In this document: piece after piece, positions 1 through 5,770 of the stretch
How positions within the stretch are numbered: the first letter of the stretch is position 1
Layout of the letters: every line of letters starts with the position of its first letter
From: an uncultured Sphingomonas sp.
GTDB taxonomy: Bacteria > Pseudomonadota > Alphaproteobacteria > Sphingomonadales > Sphingomonadaceae
Length of the DNA: 7,150 bases
Direction of reading: 5' to 3'
Assembly (NCBI GenBank): GCA_946886845.1
Contig: CAMPJH010000077.1
Span: 1-7,150, forward strand
Program-made: the position numbers and the translations under genes
Notes under the pieces: model-generated
What the model saw: only the letters and a program-made list of their open reading frames with translations
Database searches by the model: none
Told to the model about the DNA's origin: nothing

Positions 1-1
1 C

Positions 2-496
2 GACGGGCGAAAGGAAATCCACCGCGACTGCGCGGTAGCCGGCCAGCGCGACGCGATCGGCAAGCTCGACCTCGGCAAGAGCGTCAATGACGCCGTGGCG
101 ATGCTCGACGAGCTCGCCAAATCGAGCCGCGGCGGCAAGGTCGGGGCGGTCGGCTTTTGCTGGGGCGGCGGGTTCGTCAATCGGCTCGCCGTCGCCGCCG
201 GCGACAAGCTCGATGCGGGCGTCGTCTATTACGGACCCGCCCCCGATCCGTCCGAAGCGGCGAAGGTTCAGGCGCCGCTGGCGATCCATCTCGCCGGGCT
301 CGACGAGCGCGTCAACCGCACCGCCTTCCCTTGGATCACGGCACTCCGACAGGCAGGCAAGACGGTGCGTTTCTACCTTTACGAGGGCGTCAACCACGCC
401 TTCAACAACGACACGTCGGCGGAGCGCTACAACAAGGCCGCCGCCGACCTCGCCTGGAGGCGGACACTCGCCTTCTTCCGGCGCTATCTGCGCTAG
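2..496 (+). CDS. Dienelactone hydrolase family protein (3' part)
   Basis: C-terminal 164 residues of an alpha/beta-hydrolase of the dienelactone hydrolase family; the frame is open to the left edge, so the true start lies outside the window and roughly the first third of the protein is missing. All three catalytic elements are visible: the nucleophile elbow GFCWGGG with Cys encoded at 158-160, the Asp of GLDERV at 302-304, and the His of GVNHAF at 395-397. That is the Cys-Asp-His triad typical of this family. The tail AWRRTLAFFRRYLR is also characteristic. Members hydrolyse lactone or ester bonds, classically dienelactone in chlorocatechol breakdown, but most chromosomal homologues have no proven substrate, and no aromatic-degradation genes are visible nearby. 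The stop codon TAG lies inside a CTAG shared with the convergent gene on the other strand. Internal GTG/ATG codons at 95 and 101 are not credible starts because they would remove conserved N-terminal fold. Confidence 0.9.
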   Translation, partial: DGRKEIHRDCAVAGQRDAIGKLDLGKSVNDAVAMLDELAKSSRGGKVGAVGFCWGGGFVNRLAVAAGDKLDAGVVYYGPAPDPSEAAKVQAPLAIHLAGLDERVNRTAFPWITALRQAGKTVRFYLYEGVNHAFNNDTSAERYNKAAADLAWRRTLAFFRRYLR

Positions 497-1299
497 GCCG
501 GCACCGCCTCGGGCGTCACCGGCCGGCGGCCGGCGATCCAGCCGGCGTAACCGATCAGCACGCCGGCTGCCCCCGCGGCGAACGCGAACGGCGCGACCGG
601 CAACTCAGCGATGCGGGCGTAGAGCGCCTGCCAGGCGGGCATGGCGCCGACCGTCTGGTAAAGAACGGCCCCGACCAGCGTGAGGATGCCAGCGAGCGCA
701 AACGGGCGCCCATGCTTGCCGCTCCAAACCGCAAGGGCAAAGGCGATCCCGGCAGTCACCGCATTGGCGGCCTGGAATCCGGCGCCGAGCTTGGCGAAAT
801 CCTCCGGTCCGGTAACCCCCAGCGGGATTCCCGAAAGACGGCCAAAGATAGGCGGCAGCAGGAAGATCGCCGTCGCCAGCATGTAGCGCGAATGGAGATG
901 CACCTTTCGGCGATTGCGCAGCGCTTCATAATAGAAATAGGCGAAGCCGCCGACGCCGACGAAATCGAGCCATGCGAGCTGCGGTGCGTACATCGCCTGG
1001 AACGGCTCGCCGGCGACATAGCGCTCGGCCATGCCGAAGAAGATGCCGGTCCCGCCCATCAGGAACAAGGGGAACAGCCCCAGGCTCGCCATCCCGAGCG
1101 ACCGGTGCAGCCGCCGCTGATCGCGGTGGATCGTCAGGCTCTGCGCGGCCAGCAGCATCAGCCACAGGGTCGCGGTGACGCCGTGCGCGTGGAACTGCGC
1201 CGGCGCAGTCGAAAATTGCGACAAATAGCTGGGCCAGAATGCCAGCGCGATCAACGGAAACAGGACCAGCACATACCAGTGCCCATGACGGTTCGGCAT
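493..1299 (-). CDS. Multi-pass membrane protein with conserved-looking His motifs, function unknown
   Basis: A 268-residue integral membrane protein. I count about eight hydrophobic segments, near residues 8-25, 41-57, 68-88, 107-126, 138-159, 178-194, 201-218 and 236-257. Histidines cluster near the membrane boundaries: FHAHG (36-40), IHRD (His58), LHRSLG (64-69) and VHLHSRYM (133-140). Such His pairs resemble heme- or metal-binding sites of cytochrome b561-like or DUF2306-like membrane proteins, but I do not recognise the family with certainty and assign no activity. The start ATG at 1299 is supported by AAGGGGG at 1307-1313, seven bases upstream. The gene lies downstream of a Bax inhibitor-1-like gene on the same strand, but an intrinsic terminator between them argues for separate transcription. 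Its TAG stop overlaps the convergent hydrolase stop by four bases. Confidence 0.8.
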   Translation of the reverse strand: MPNRHGHWYVLVLFPLIALAFWPSYLSQFSTAPAQFHAHGVTATLWLMLLAAQSLTIHRDQRRLHRSLGMASLGLFPLFLMGGTGIFFGMAERYVAGEPFQAMYAPQLAWLDFVGVGGFAYFYYEALRNRRKVHLHSRYMLATAIFLLPPIFGRLSGIPLGVTGPEDFAKLGAGFQAANAVTAGIAFALAVWSGKHGRPFALAGILTLVGAVLYQTVGAMPAWQALYARIAELPVAPFAFAAGAAGVLIGYAGWIAGRRPVTPEAVPA

Positions 1300-1350
1300 C
1301 GCAATTCCCCCTTAGCGACTCCTGTTGGGGAGCTTAGCGGCGCCTCGGCG

Positions 1351-1384
1351 CAAAAGAAAAGGGCCGGCGTTTCCGCCGGCCCTT
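1351..1384 (-). terminator. Intrinsic terminator of the Bax inhibitor-1-like gene
   Basis: Read on the minus strand there is a perfect stem, GGGCCGGC (1382-1375) with GCCGGCCC (1368-1361), closed by a six-base loop. Two further A-T pairs (1383/1360 and 1384/1359) extend it. It is followed directly by the tract TTTTCTTTTG (1360-1351). It sits about 20 bases past the stop of the gene at 1407-2141. The plus-strand side has only a short TTCTC after the stem, so it should act mainly on the minus strand. It separates the Bax inhibitor-1-like gene from the membrane protein gene downstream. Confidence 0.88.
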
Positions 1385-1406
1385 CTCGCATGGGCTTGTG
1401 CCGAGA

Positions 1407-2141
1407 TTAGCGGCGGTCGCCCATGAACTGGAGCAGGAACATGAACATGTTGATGAAGTCGAGATAGAGGTTCAGCGCCCCCATGATGACCGTCTTGCCC
1501 ATCATGTCGGTCCCGGCGACGTAAGCGTACATGCTCTTGATCTTCTGCGTGTCGTAGGCCGTCAGGCCGGCGAACAGCAGCACGCCGATGGCGCTGATCG
1601 CCAGCTGCATAGCCGGCGACTGCAGGAACAGGTTGATCAGCATCGCCACCAGCAGGCCGACGACGCCCATGATCAGGAACGTGCCCCAGCCGGACAGGTC
1701 CTTCTTTGTCGTGTAGCCCCACAGGCTAAGGCCTGCGAAGCCGGCCGAGACCGCGAAGAATGTCTGGGCGATCGAAACCCCGGTGTAGACCAGGAAGATC
1801 GACGACATCGACAGGCCCATGGCTGTCGCGAACGCCCAGAACAGGATCTGGAGCGTGCTGGTCTTCATGCGGTTCAGGCCGAAGCTCATCGCCATCACGA
1901 AGCCGAGCGGCGCCAGGATGATGAGCCAGCGAAGCGGTGTCGCCAGCACCTGCGCCGCAAGCCCCGAGCTAGCAAACAGCAGCGCGACGATGCCGGTCAG
2001 AAGCACGCCCGACGCCATGTAATTGTAGACCGACAGCATGTAGGACCGCAGGCCCGCATCGCGGGCGGCGCGCGGAACGCCTACCGAAACGGCCGGATCG
2101 TAGCCGGTCGTCGTCGTACGCGGGTCAAAATCGTTCTGCAT
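1407..2141 (-). CDS. Bax inhibitor-1/YccA family membrane protein
   Basis: A 244-residue protein of the BI-1/YccA (TMBIM) family, which has seven membrane helices. A polar N-terminus of about 35 residues precedes hydrophobic segments near 42-58, 70-88, 97-118, 124-141, 154-173, 179-195 and 219-240. Family hallmarks are GYTTKKDLSGWG (142-153), FAGLTAYDTQKIK (190-202) and the C-terminal GALNLYLDFINMF (221-233). Asp197 in the YDTQKIK motif probably matches one of the paired aspartates that gate calcium leak in Bacillus YetJ; I cannot identify a partner Asp one helix earlier, so ion-channel behaviour should not be assumed. E. coli YccA modulates FtsH proteolysis of membrane proteins, but orthology is not shown here. 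I chose the ATG at 2141 because GAGAGGAG (2154-2147) lies five bases before it. A GTG two codons upstream would overlap that Shine-Dalgarno sequence. Length is normal. A terminator follows at 1351-1384. Confidence 0.95.
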   Translation of the reverse strand: MQNDFDPRTTTTGYDPAVSVGVPRAARDAGLRSYMLSVYNYMASGVLLTGIVALLFASSGLAAQVLATPLRWLIILAPLGFVMAMSFGLNRMKTSTLQILFWAFATAMGLSMSSIFLVYTGVSIAQTFFAVSAGFAGLSLWGYTTKKDLSGWGTFLIMGVVGLLVAMLINLFLQSPAMQLAISAIGVLLFAGLTAYDTQKIKSMYAYVAGTDMMGKTVIMGALNLYLDFINMFMFLLQFMGDRR

Positions 2142-2146
2142 TTCCA

Positions 2147-2154
2147 CTCCTCTC
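2147..2154 (-). promoter_or_regulatory. Ribosome binding site fixing the BI-1 start
   Basis: GAGAGGAG on the minus strand, with AGGAG at 2151-2147, is followed by TGGAA and then ATG at 2141. The five-base spacing is good. The alternative GTG start at 2147 would lie within the binding site itself, so the shorter protein is preferred. Confidence 0.75.
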
Positions 2155-2190
2155 GCGCGGGCAAATGGGCCCGTTCGCTCCGTCGGGAAG

Positions 2191-2219
2191 ATATCGGTGA
2201 TGCAACACTGGCTTTCAAG
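2191..2219 (-). promoter_or_regulatory. Possible RpoH-type (heat-shock sigma) promoter for the BI-1 gene
   Basis: On the minus strand, CTTGAAA (2219-2213) is followed after 14 bases by ACCGATAT (2198-2191). This resembles the sigma-32 consensus CTTGAAA, spacer of about 11-16, CCCCATnT. The predicted transcript would start near 2184 and give a leader of about 43 bases before the ATG at 2141. The same bases can also be read as a weak housekeeping promoter, TTGAAA-17-GATATC. Assignment is by eye from consensus only. Confidence 0.35.
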
Positions 2220-2273
2220 CGAAACCGGACATGCGCCGTTCGATTTCCCGAAGGCGCTGGCGCCGCCCGCCGG

Positions 2274-2987
2274 CTATTTTTTCTTCTTCTTGTCGGGCTC
2301 TGGCGGCGCCGATTCGTCGGTCCCGTCGTAATCGGCCATGTAGCGCTTCATCCCCTTGCGCTCGCCATATTCGGTGATCCACAGCAGCGCGAAGCAGAAG
2401 TTCAGCGCAATGCTGACCACCGCCGCAAGCTCGACCGCGCCGATCCCGGCCGAGAGCCCGATCCCGACTGCCATCAGAATGAACAGCGCGTCGCCGGAGC
2501 TCTTGAGCGAGTTCCTGAAGCGAACCGCCCCAGCAATTCCCGCGAGCGAGAACGCCAGCGCCAGCGAGTTCTGGACGATGATGACGATGCCGGTGACGAC
2601 GATCGGCAGGATGAGGATCGTGTTGACCAGCGACTGGTCATATTCGGCGCCGCTGCGCACCGACATATAGACCCAGGTGACGGGAAGCGCGCAGAGGAAG
2701 GCGCCGATGATCGCGACCACCAGCCAGAACAGGCTCTGGCCGAGGCTTCCGACATGTTCGGCGCGGATCGCGTCCATGCCCTCGAGCGGGTTCTGGTTCG
2801 GCTGGCTGATTAGCGTTTCGACGCCGCCGACCGGCAAATAGCCGCGGAATTCCGGCCATATCGTCAGCGCCAGGAAGACGATCGCGGCGATGACGAGATA
2901 GTAGATCAGCAGCTGTCCGATCAGCTTCTTTGCAGTTTCCGCGCCGGTCGGTCCCGGCAGAGCAGCGGCGCTTTGCTTTATAGCCAT
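2274..2987 (-). CDS. DUF4956 domain-containing membrane protein
   Basis: A 237-residue membrane protein matching the DUF4956 family: the core after residue 120 reads ILPIVVTGIVIIVQNSLALA, then FSLAGIAGAVRFRN (146-159) and MAVGIGLSAGIGAVELA (172-188). Hydrophobic segments lie near 24-44, 84-107, 120-139 and 168-205, the last probably two helices. The C-terminus is soluble and unusual: acidic and Pro/Ser-rich (DYDGTDESAPPEPD, 219-232) and ending in five lysines. DUF4956 has no established biochemical role, but family members are often encoded beside VTC-type polyphosphate polymerase domain proteins. Here the gene lies 51 bases downstream of ppk2 on the same strand with no visible terminator between, suggesting co-transcription and a polyphosphate-related role (inference). 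The ATG at 2987 is preceded by AAGGGGG at 3004-2998, ten bases upstream. Confidence 0.88.
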   Translation of the reverse strand: MAIKQSAAALPGPTGAETAKKLIGQLLIYYLVIAAIVFLALTIWPEFRGYLPVGGVETLISQPNQNPLEGMDAIRAEHVGSLGQSLFWLVVAIIGAFLCALPVTWVYMSVRSGAEYDQSLVNTILILPIVVTGIVIIVQNSLALAFSLAGIAGAVRFRNSLKSSGDALFILMAVGIGLSAGIGAVELAAVVSIALNFCFALLWITEYGERKGMKRYMADYDGTDESAPPEPDKKKKK

Positions 2988-3038
2988 CAGGTCAGTTCCC
3001 CCTTGGTTCGAGCGGCGACGGTCATTGCGGCAACGCCT

Positions 3039-3863
3039 TTAGATGAGCCCTTCCCCGGTGTTGTCGCGAGGCGCGGCCTGCAGGTCGTAGAGCGGAATCG
3101 GGTCGATGACCCCATAGCGTTCCTTGAGCGGCTCAGCGGCGAGCGGCGGCCAATCGAGCTCCGTTGCTGGAAGCTTGGTGTCCGGGACCCGGTCGAGGAA
3201 ATCGCGAAGGAGCGTCAGCCGCCCGAGCGCCTGGTCGTTGAACTCGACCAGCGTCCATGGCGCGAATTCGGTGTGCGTGGCTTTGAGCATCCGCTCACGG
3301 GCTTCGGTATAGGCCTCGTAGCGCTCACGCGCATGTACATCGATCGGCGACAGCTTCCACCGCTTGAGCGGATTTATCAGCCGGTTCTCGAACCGTTCCT
3401 CCTGCCGTTCCTGGTCGCAGCAAAGCCAGTATTTGAACAGGAGTATCCCGTCGTCGACCAGATGCCGCTCAAACTCCGGGACGGCCTTGAGGAACGCTTC
3501 GGTTTGCGCCTCCGTGCAGAAGTCCATGACCGGCTCGACCCCGGCGCGGTTGTACCAGCTGCGGTCGAATAACGTCAGCTCGCCCTTGGCCGGCAGGTAG
3601 GGAATGTAGCGCTGGAAATACCATTGGCCGCGCTCGCGCTCGGTTGGTGTCGGAAGCGCTGCAACCCGGCACTGACGGGGGTTTAGCACACGCGCGATCA
3701 TGTCGATCGAGCCGCCCTTGCCGGCGGTGTCGCGGCCTTCGAAGACGATGACGATCCGCTGCCCGGTTTCCGAGACCCAGCGCGACAGCGCCGCAAGCTC
3801 CTTGAGCAGCGGCTTCGCCAGTTCTTCATATTCCGGATAGGTGAGCTTCTTGAACTCGCTCAT
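3039..3863 (-). CDS. ppk2: Polyphosphate kinase 2 (class I, single domain)
   Basis: A 274-residue PPK2-family polyphosphate:nucleotide phosphotransferase, cytoplasmic. Visible motifs are the Walker A loop GRDTAGKGGS (43-52), the Walker B segment LFDRSWYNRAGVEPVM (98-113), and the basic lid-like stretch DQERQEERFENRLINPLKRW. The single-domain length fits class I enzymes, which transfer phosphate between polyphosphate and nucleoside diphosphates; in vivo they can make NTP from polyphosphate or run in reverse. Nucleotide preference cannot be read from sequence. I chose the ATG at 3863 (MSEFKKLTYPEY) because AAGGGGG lies six bases upstream. An open frame extends 28 codons further, but would run into thpR and use low-quality residues. 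It is the first gene of a probable operon with the DUF4956 gene. It is divergent from thpR, and interleaved inverted repeats sit in the shared control region. Confidence 0.95.
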   Translation of the reverse strand: MSEFKKLTYPEYEELAKPLLKELAALSRWVSETGQRIVIVFEGRDTAGKGGSIDMIARVLNPRQCRVAALPTPTERERGQWYFQRYIPYLPAKGELTLFDRSWYNRAGVEPVMDFCTEAQTEAFLKAVPEFERHLVDDGILLFKYWLCCDQERQEERFENRLINPLKRWKLSPIDVHARERYEAYTEARERMLKATHTEFAPWTLVEFNDQALGRLTLLRDFLDRVPDTKLPATELDWPPLAAEPLKERYGVIDPIPLYDLQAAPRDNTGEGLI

Positions 3864-3869
3864 CCAATA

Positions 3870-3876
3870 CCCCCTT
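3870..3876 (-). promoter_or_regulatory. Ribosome binding site of ppk2
   Basis: AAGGGGG on the minus strand, six bases before the ATG at 3863. It supports the 274-residue form of PPK2 over longer in-frame alternatives starting upstream. The same heptamer precedes the starts at 2987 and 1299. Confidence 0.7.
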
Positions 3877-3884
3877 GGTCGCGA

Positions 3885-3912
3885 ATGTGACATCTTGCCG
3901 TCACATCGGCAA
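3885..3912. promoter_or_regulatory. Two interleaved inverted repeats in the ppk2/thpR divergent region (possible operator)
   Basis: ATGTGAC (3885-3891) and GTCACAT (3900-3906) form a perfect 7-bp dyad with an 8-base spacer. TTGCCG (3895-3900) and CGGCAA (3907-3912) form a second perfect 6-bp dyad with a 6-base spacer. Their arms alternate, so only one hairpin could form at a time in a single strand. A weak minus-strand promoter for ppk2 can be read over it, TTGCCG (3912-3907), 17 bases, CACATT (3889-3884), which would place the first dyad between the -35 and -10 boxes. Repeat structure is seen directly; operator and promoter roles are inference. Confidence 0.45.
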
Positions 3913-3924
3913 TCTCTTGTCGCC

Positions 3925-4458
3925 ATGCACCGCCTGTTCGTCGCCATCCGCCCGCCCGAAACGATCCGCGACCTGCTAATCGACGCGATGGACGAGAGCC
4001 CGGTGCTGCGCTGGGTCGGCGACGAACAGCTTCACCTGACCTTGCGTTTCATCGGCGAAGTCGAGCGGCCGGTGGCGAACGATGTCGCAGATGAGCTTGG
4101 CACGGTTCGCTTTCCCCGCTTCGACCTGAGGATCAACGGGCTTGGCAGGTTCGAGCGCAAGCAGGGCGGCGCATTGTGGGCCGGGGTCGAGCCGCGCAAG
4201 CCCGTCGCCGAGCTCGCCGCCAAGATCGAGCGCGCCTGCGTGGAGGCGGGCTTGCCGCCGGAGCAGCGCGCCTTTCATCCGCACATCACCCTGGCGCGCT
4301 GGAACCGCGCGACGGCCGAAGCCGCACGCGAATTCGAGCAGCGCCGGTCCAACCTGGCGTCGGAACCCTTCACGGTCGACCGCTTCATCTTGTTCGAAAG
4401 CCGCCTGTCCCGCCACGGCGCGCATTATGAAGAGGTCGGCGTCTACCTGCTCGCCTGA
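3925..4458 (+). CDS. thpR: RNA 2',3'-cyclic phosphodiesterase (2H family, LigT/ThpR)
   Basis: A 177-residue protein of the 2H phosphoesterase superfamily. Both catalytic HxTL motifs are present: HLTL at 37-40 and HITL at 120-123 within FHPHITLAR. The N-terminus MHRLFVAIRPP, the RWVGDEQLHLTLRFIGEV segment and the C-terminal FESRLSRHGAHYEEV match the LigT/ThpR family. These enzymes hydrolyse RNA 2',3'-cyclic phosphates to 2'-phosphates and can ligate 2'-5' RNA ends in vitro; the cellular role is unclear. The start at 3925 fits the family's usual N-terminus. Upstream in-frame codons from 3841 would overlap the ppk2 coding region. No Shine-Dalgarno sequence is visible before 3925, so initiation may be weak or leaderless. 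It is divergent from ppk2 with 61 bases between the starts, and convergent with the sensor kinase gene 32 bases downstream. Confidence 0.93.
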   Translation: MHRLFVAIRPPETIRDLLIDAMDESPVLRWVGDEQLHLTLRFIGEVERPVANDVADELGTVRFPRFDLRINGLGRFERKQGGALWAGVEPRKPVAELAAKIERACVEAGLPPEQRAFHPHITLARWNRATAEAAREFEQRRSNLASEPFTVDRFILFESRLSRHGAHYEEVGVYLLA

Positions 4459-4490
4459 TACATTTTCGCGCCGCGAAGCGCGGTATGGGC

Positions 4491-5513
4491 TTAGGCTTCG
4501 GCCAGCCGTTGTCGAGCCACTTCGAGCCTTACGAACAGGCCTTCGCGTCTCCATTCGCGAATAATCTCGCCACCCAGTTGGCCCCGCACAGTCGAGTTGG
4601 ATAGCCTTGTTCCAAATCCTTCGACGCCAGGTTCGCCTCGAACTTCAGGCCCGCCGCTTTCAGTCCAGGTTAGGACGAGCCTTTCTGCCTCCGCCGCACA
4701 GGCGATATCGACGATCCCATCCGGGGCGGACAAGGCGCCATATTTTGCCGCGTTGGTCGCAAGTTCGTGCAGCAGCAGCGAGAGGGTCGTTGCGGCCTTC
4801 CTTGAGATCGGAACGTCGACACCCGTAACCCGAGCGCAACTGGTTTTCGGATCGCGATCGAAGGGGGCGGTGATCGCGTGGATCAGCGCATGGAGGGTGG
4901 TGGCCTGCTGCGTTACGCCGTCCTCTTCGGACAGCGCTTGAATCGTGAGCGCGTGGGCCCGCGCCAACGCCTCCAGGCGCGAGGTTACGGCGGACGCCAG
5001 TTCGGCAGGCGTTGCGGCCGATTTGGCGCTGAGGGCAACGACACCGCTTGCGAGCGTGAACAGGTTCTTCACCCGGTGGTCCATCTCGCGCAAAAGCAGG
5101 TGCTGCTGCTGCTCGCTGAGACGGCGTTCAGTTATATCACGAGCGATCTTCGACGCACCGACGATTCGACCGTCTCGGCCCCTGATCGGAGAAACAGAGA
5201 GAGAGATATCGACGAGACTGCCGTCCTTGCGACGCCGGACGGTTTCATAATGGTCGACCCGATCGCCCCTCCTGATCTGATCCAGGATCCGGGGCTCTTC
5301 ATCCTGTCGGTCAGGGGGAATGAGCATTCGGACGGGCTGACCGATCGCCTCTTCTGGCGTGTAGCCGAATAGGCGTTCCGCACCTTTGTTCCAGGTAATG
5401 ATCGTCCCGTTCAGGTCCTTGGCAAGGATCGCGTCGTCCGAGAACTCGATGATAGCGGCGAGGCGTTCCGCCGCCTGGTCGGCGATATTAGCGTCCGTCA
5501 CGCTCGCCACCAT
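4491..5513 (-). CDS. PAS domain sensor histidine kinase, HWE family
   Basis: A 340-residue cytoplasmic sensor kinase: no membrane segment or signal peptide is visible. A PAS domain spans about 18-132 (FSDDAILAKDLNGTIITWN ... GASKIARDITERR). It lacks the GRNCRFLQ cysteine motif of LOV photoreceptors, so flavin light sensing is unlikely. The dimerisation/phosphoacceptor segment is REMDHRVKNLF with His146. The ATPase part has HELATNAAKYG (249-259), the WTESGGP segment (283-289) with the W-x-E feature of HWE kinases, and GFGTRL (299-304). In alphaproteobacteria such kinases often feed stress-response regulators, but no response regulator is in the window, so this one looks orphan. The start is uncertain: the ATG at 5513 begins just before the PAS domain but lacks a clear ribosome-binding site. 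A TTG at 5573 would add 20 residues of unconvincing sequence. It is convergent with thpR. Confidence 0.92.
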   Translation of the reverse strand: MVASVTDANIADQAAERLAAIIEFSDDAILAKDLNGTIITWNKGAERLFGYTPEEAIGQPVRMLIPPDRQDEEPRILDQIRRGDRVDHYETVRRRKDGSLVDISLSVSPIRGRDGRIVGASKIARDITERRLSEQQQHLLLREMDHRVKNLFTLASGVVALSAKSAATPAELASAVTSRLEALARAHALTIQALSEEDGVTQQATTLHALIHAITAPFDRDPKTSCARVTGVDVPISRKAATTLSLLLHELATNAAKYGALSAPDGIVDIACAAEAERLVLTWTESGGPEVRGEPGVEGFGTRLSNSTVRGQLGGEIIREWRREGLFVRLEVARQRLAEA

Positions 5514-5770
5514 GGTGCTTGGTGATCGCTGAGTCGCGCACGCCGTCACCGGCGAGCGAGACGGGCCTTGCAAGATTGTTGGAGATCGGCATTCGACACC
5601 CCACCACTACCTTTCCTGCGCGGCGCCTAAACGCCGCCCGCCTCGGATTGATCAACTGATCGCCGGCATAAGAGCAAAAGTCGAGTTTGCACAATAGGTT
5701 GATGGACCGCCCGGAGGGCGATTTCCAAAACATTGCAGGTGGGATGCACGGCCGGTAGCCGACTCGTTGA

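Noticed and set aside
519..533. Perfect hairpin CCGGCC-GGC-GGCCGG just past the hydrolase stop
   Set aside because: It lies inside the coding sequence of the convergent gene and has no following T tract, so I do not call it a terminator.
157..1410. Plus-strand open frame of 417 codons through the hydrolase and membrane protein genes
   Set aside because: Shadow of the hydrolase in another frame, then antisense to the membrane protein gene; very Arg-rich with no family features.
2251..2273. GC-rich dyad GGCG-CCAG-CGCC just after the DUF4956 stop
   Set aside because: Four-base stem, no T tract on the minus strand; not a convincing terminator.
1398..2813. Long plus-strand open frame (471 codons) antisense to the BI-1 and DUF4956 genes
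   Set aside because: It spans two well-supported minus-strand genes and the gap between them. Its translation is Arg/His/Gln/Asp-rich with no recognisable domain, as expected for the reverse strand of GC-rich membrane protein genes.
4471..4483. Hairpin CCGCG-AAG-CGCGG between the convergent thpR and kinase stops
   Set aside because: Short stem and no T tract on either strand. It may aid termination but is not a recognisable intrinsic terminator.
5620..5720. Hairpins GCGGCG/CGCCGC (5620-5637) and CGCCC/GGGCG (5708-5720) in the gap between the M13 gene and the kinase gene
   Set aside because: Neither is followed by a T run on the minus strand. Stems of five to six GC pairs are common by chance in DNA of this composition.
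5514..5770. Search for a general-stress sigma (GGAAC ... CGTT) promoter ahead of the HWE kinase
   Set aside because: The GGAA occurrences on the minus strand are not followed by CGTT at 16-17 bases. A TTGTGC/TATGCC pair exists but is too weak to call.
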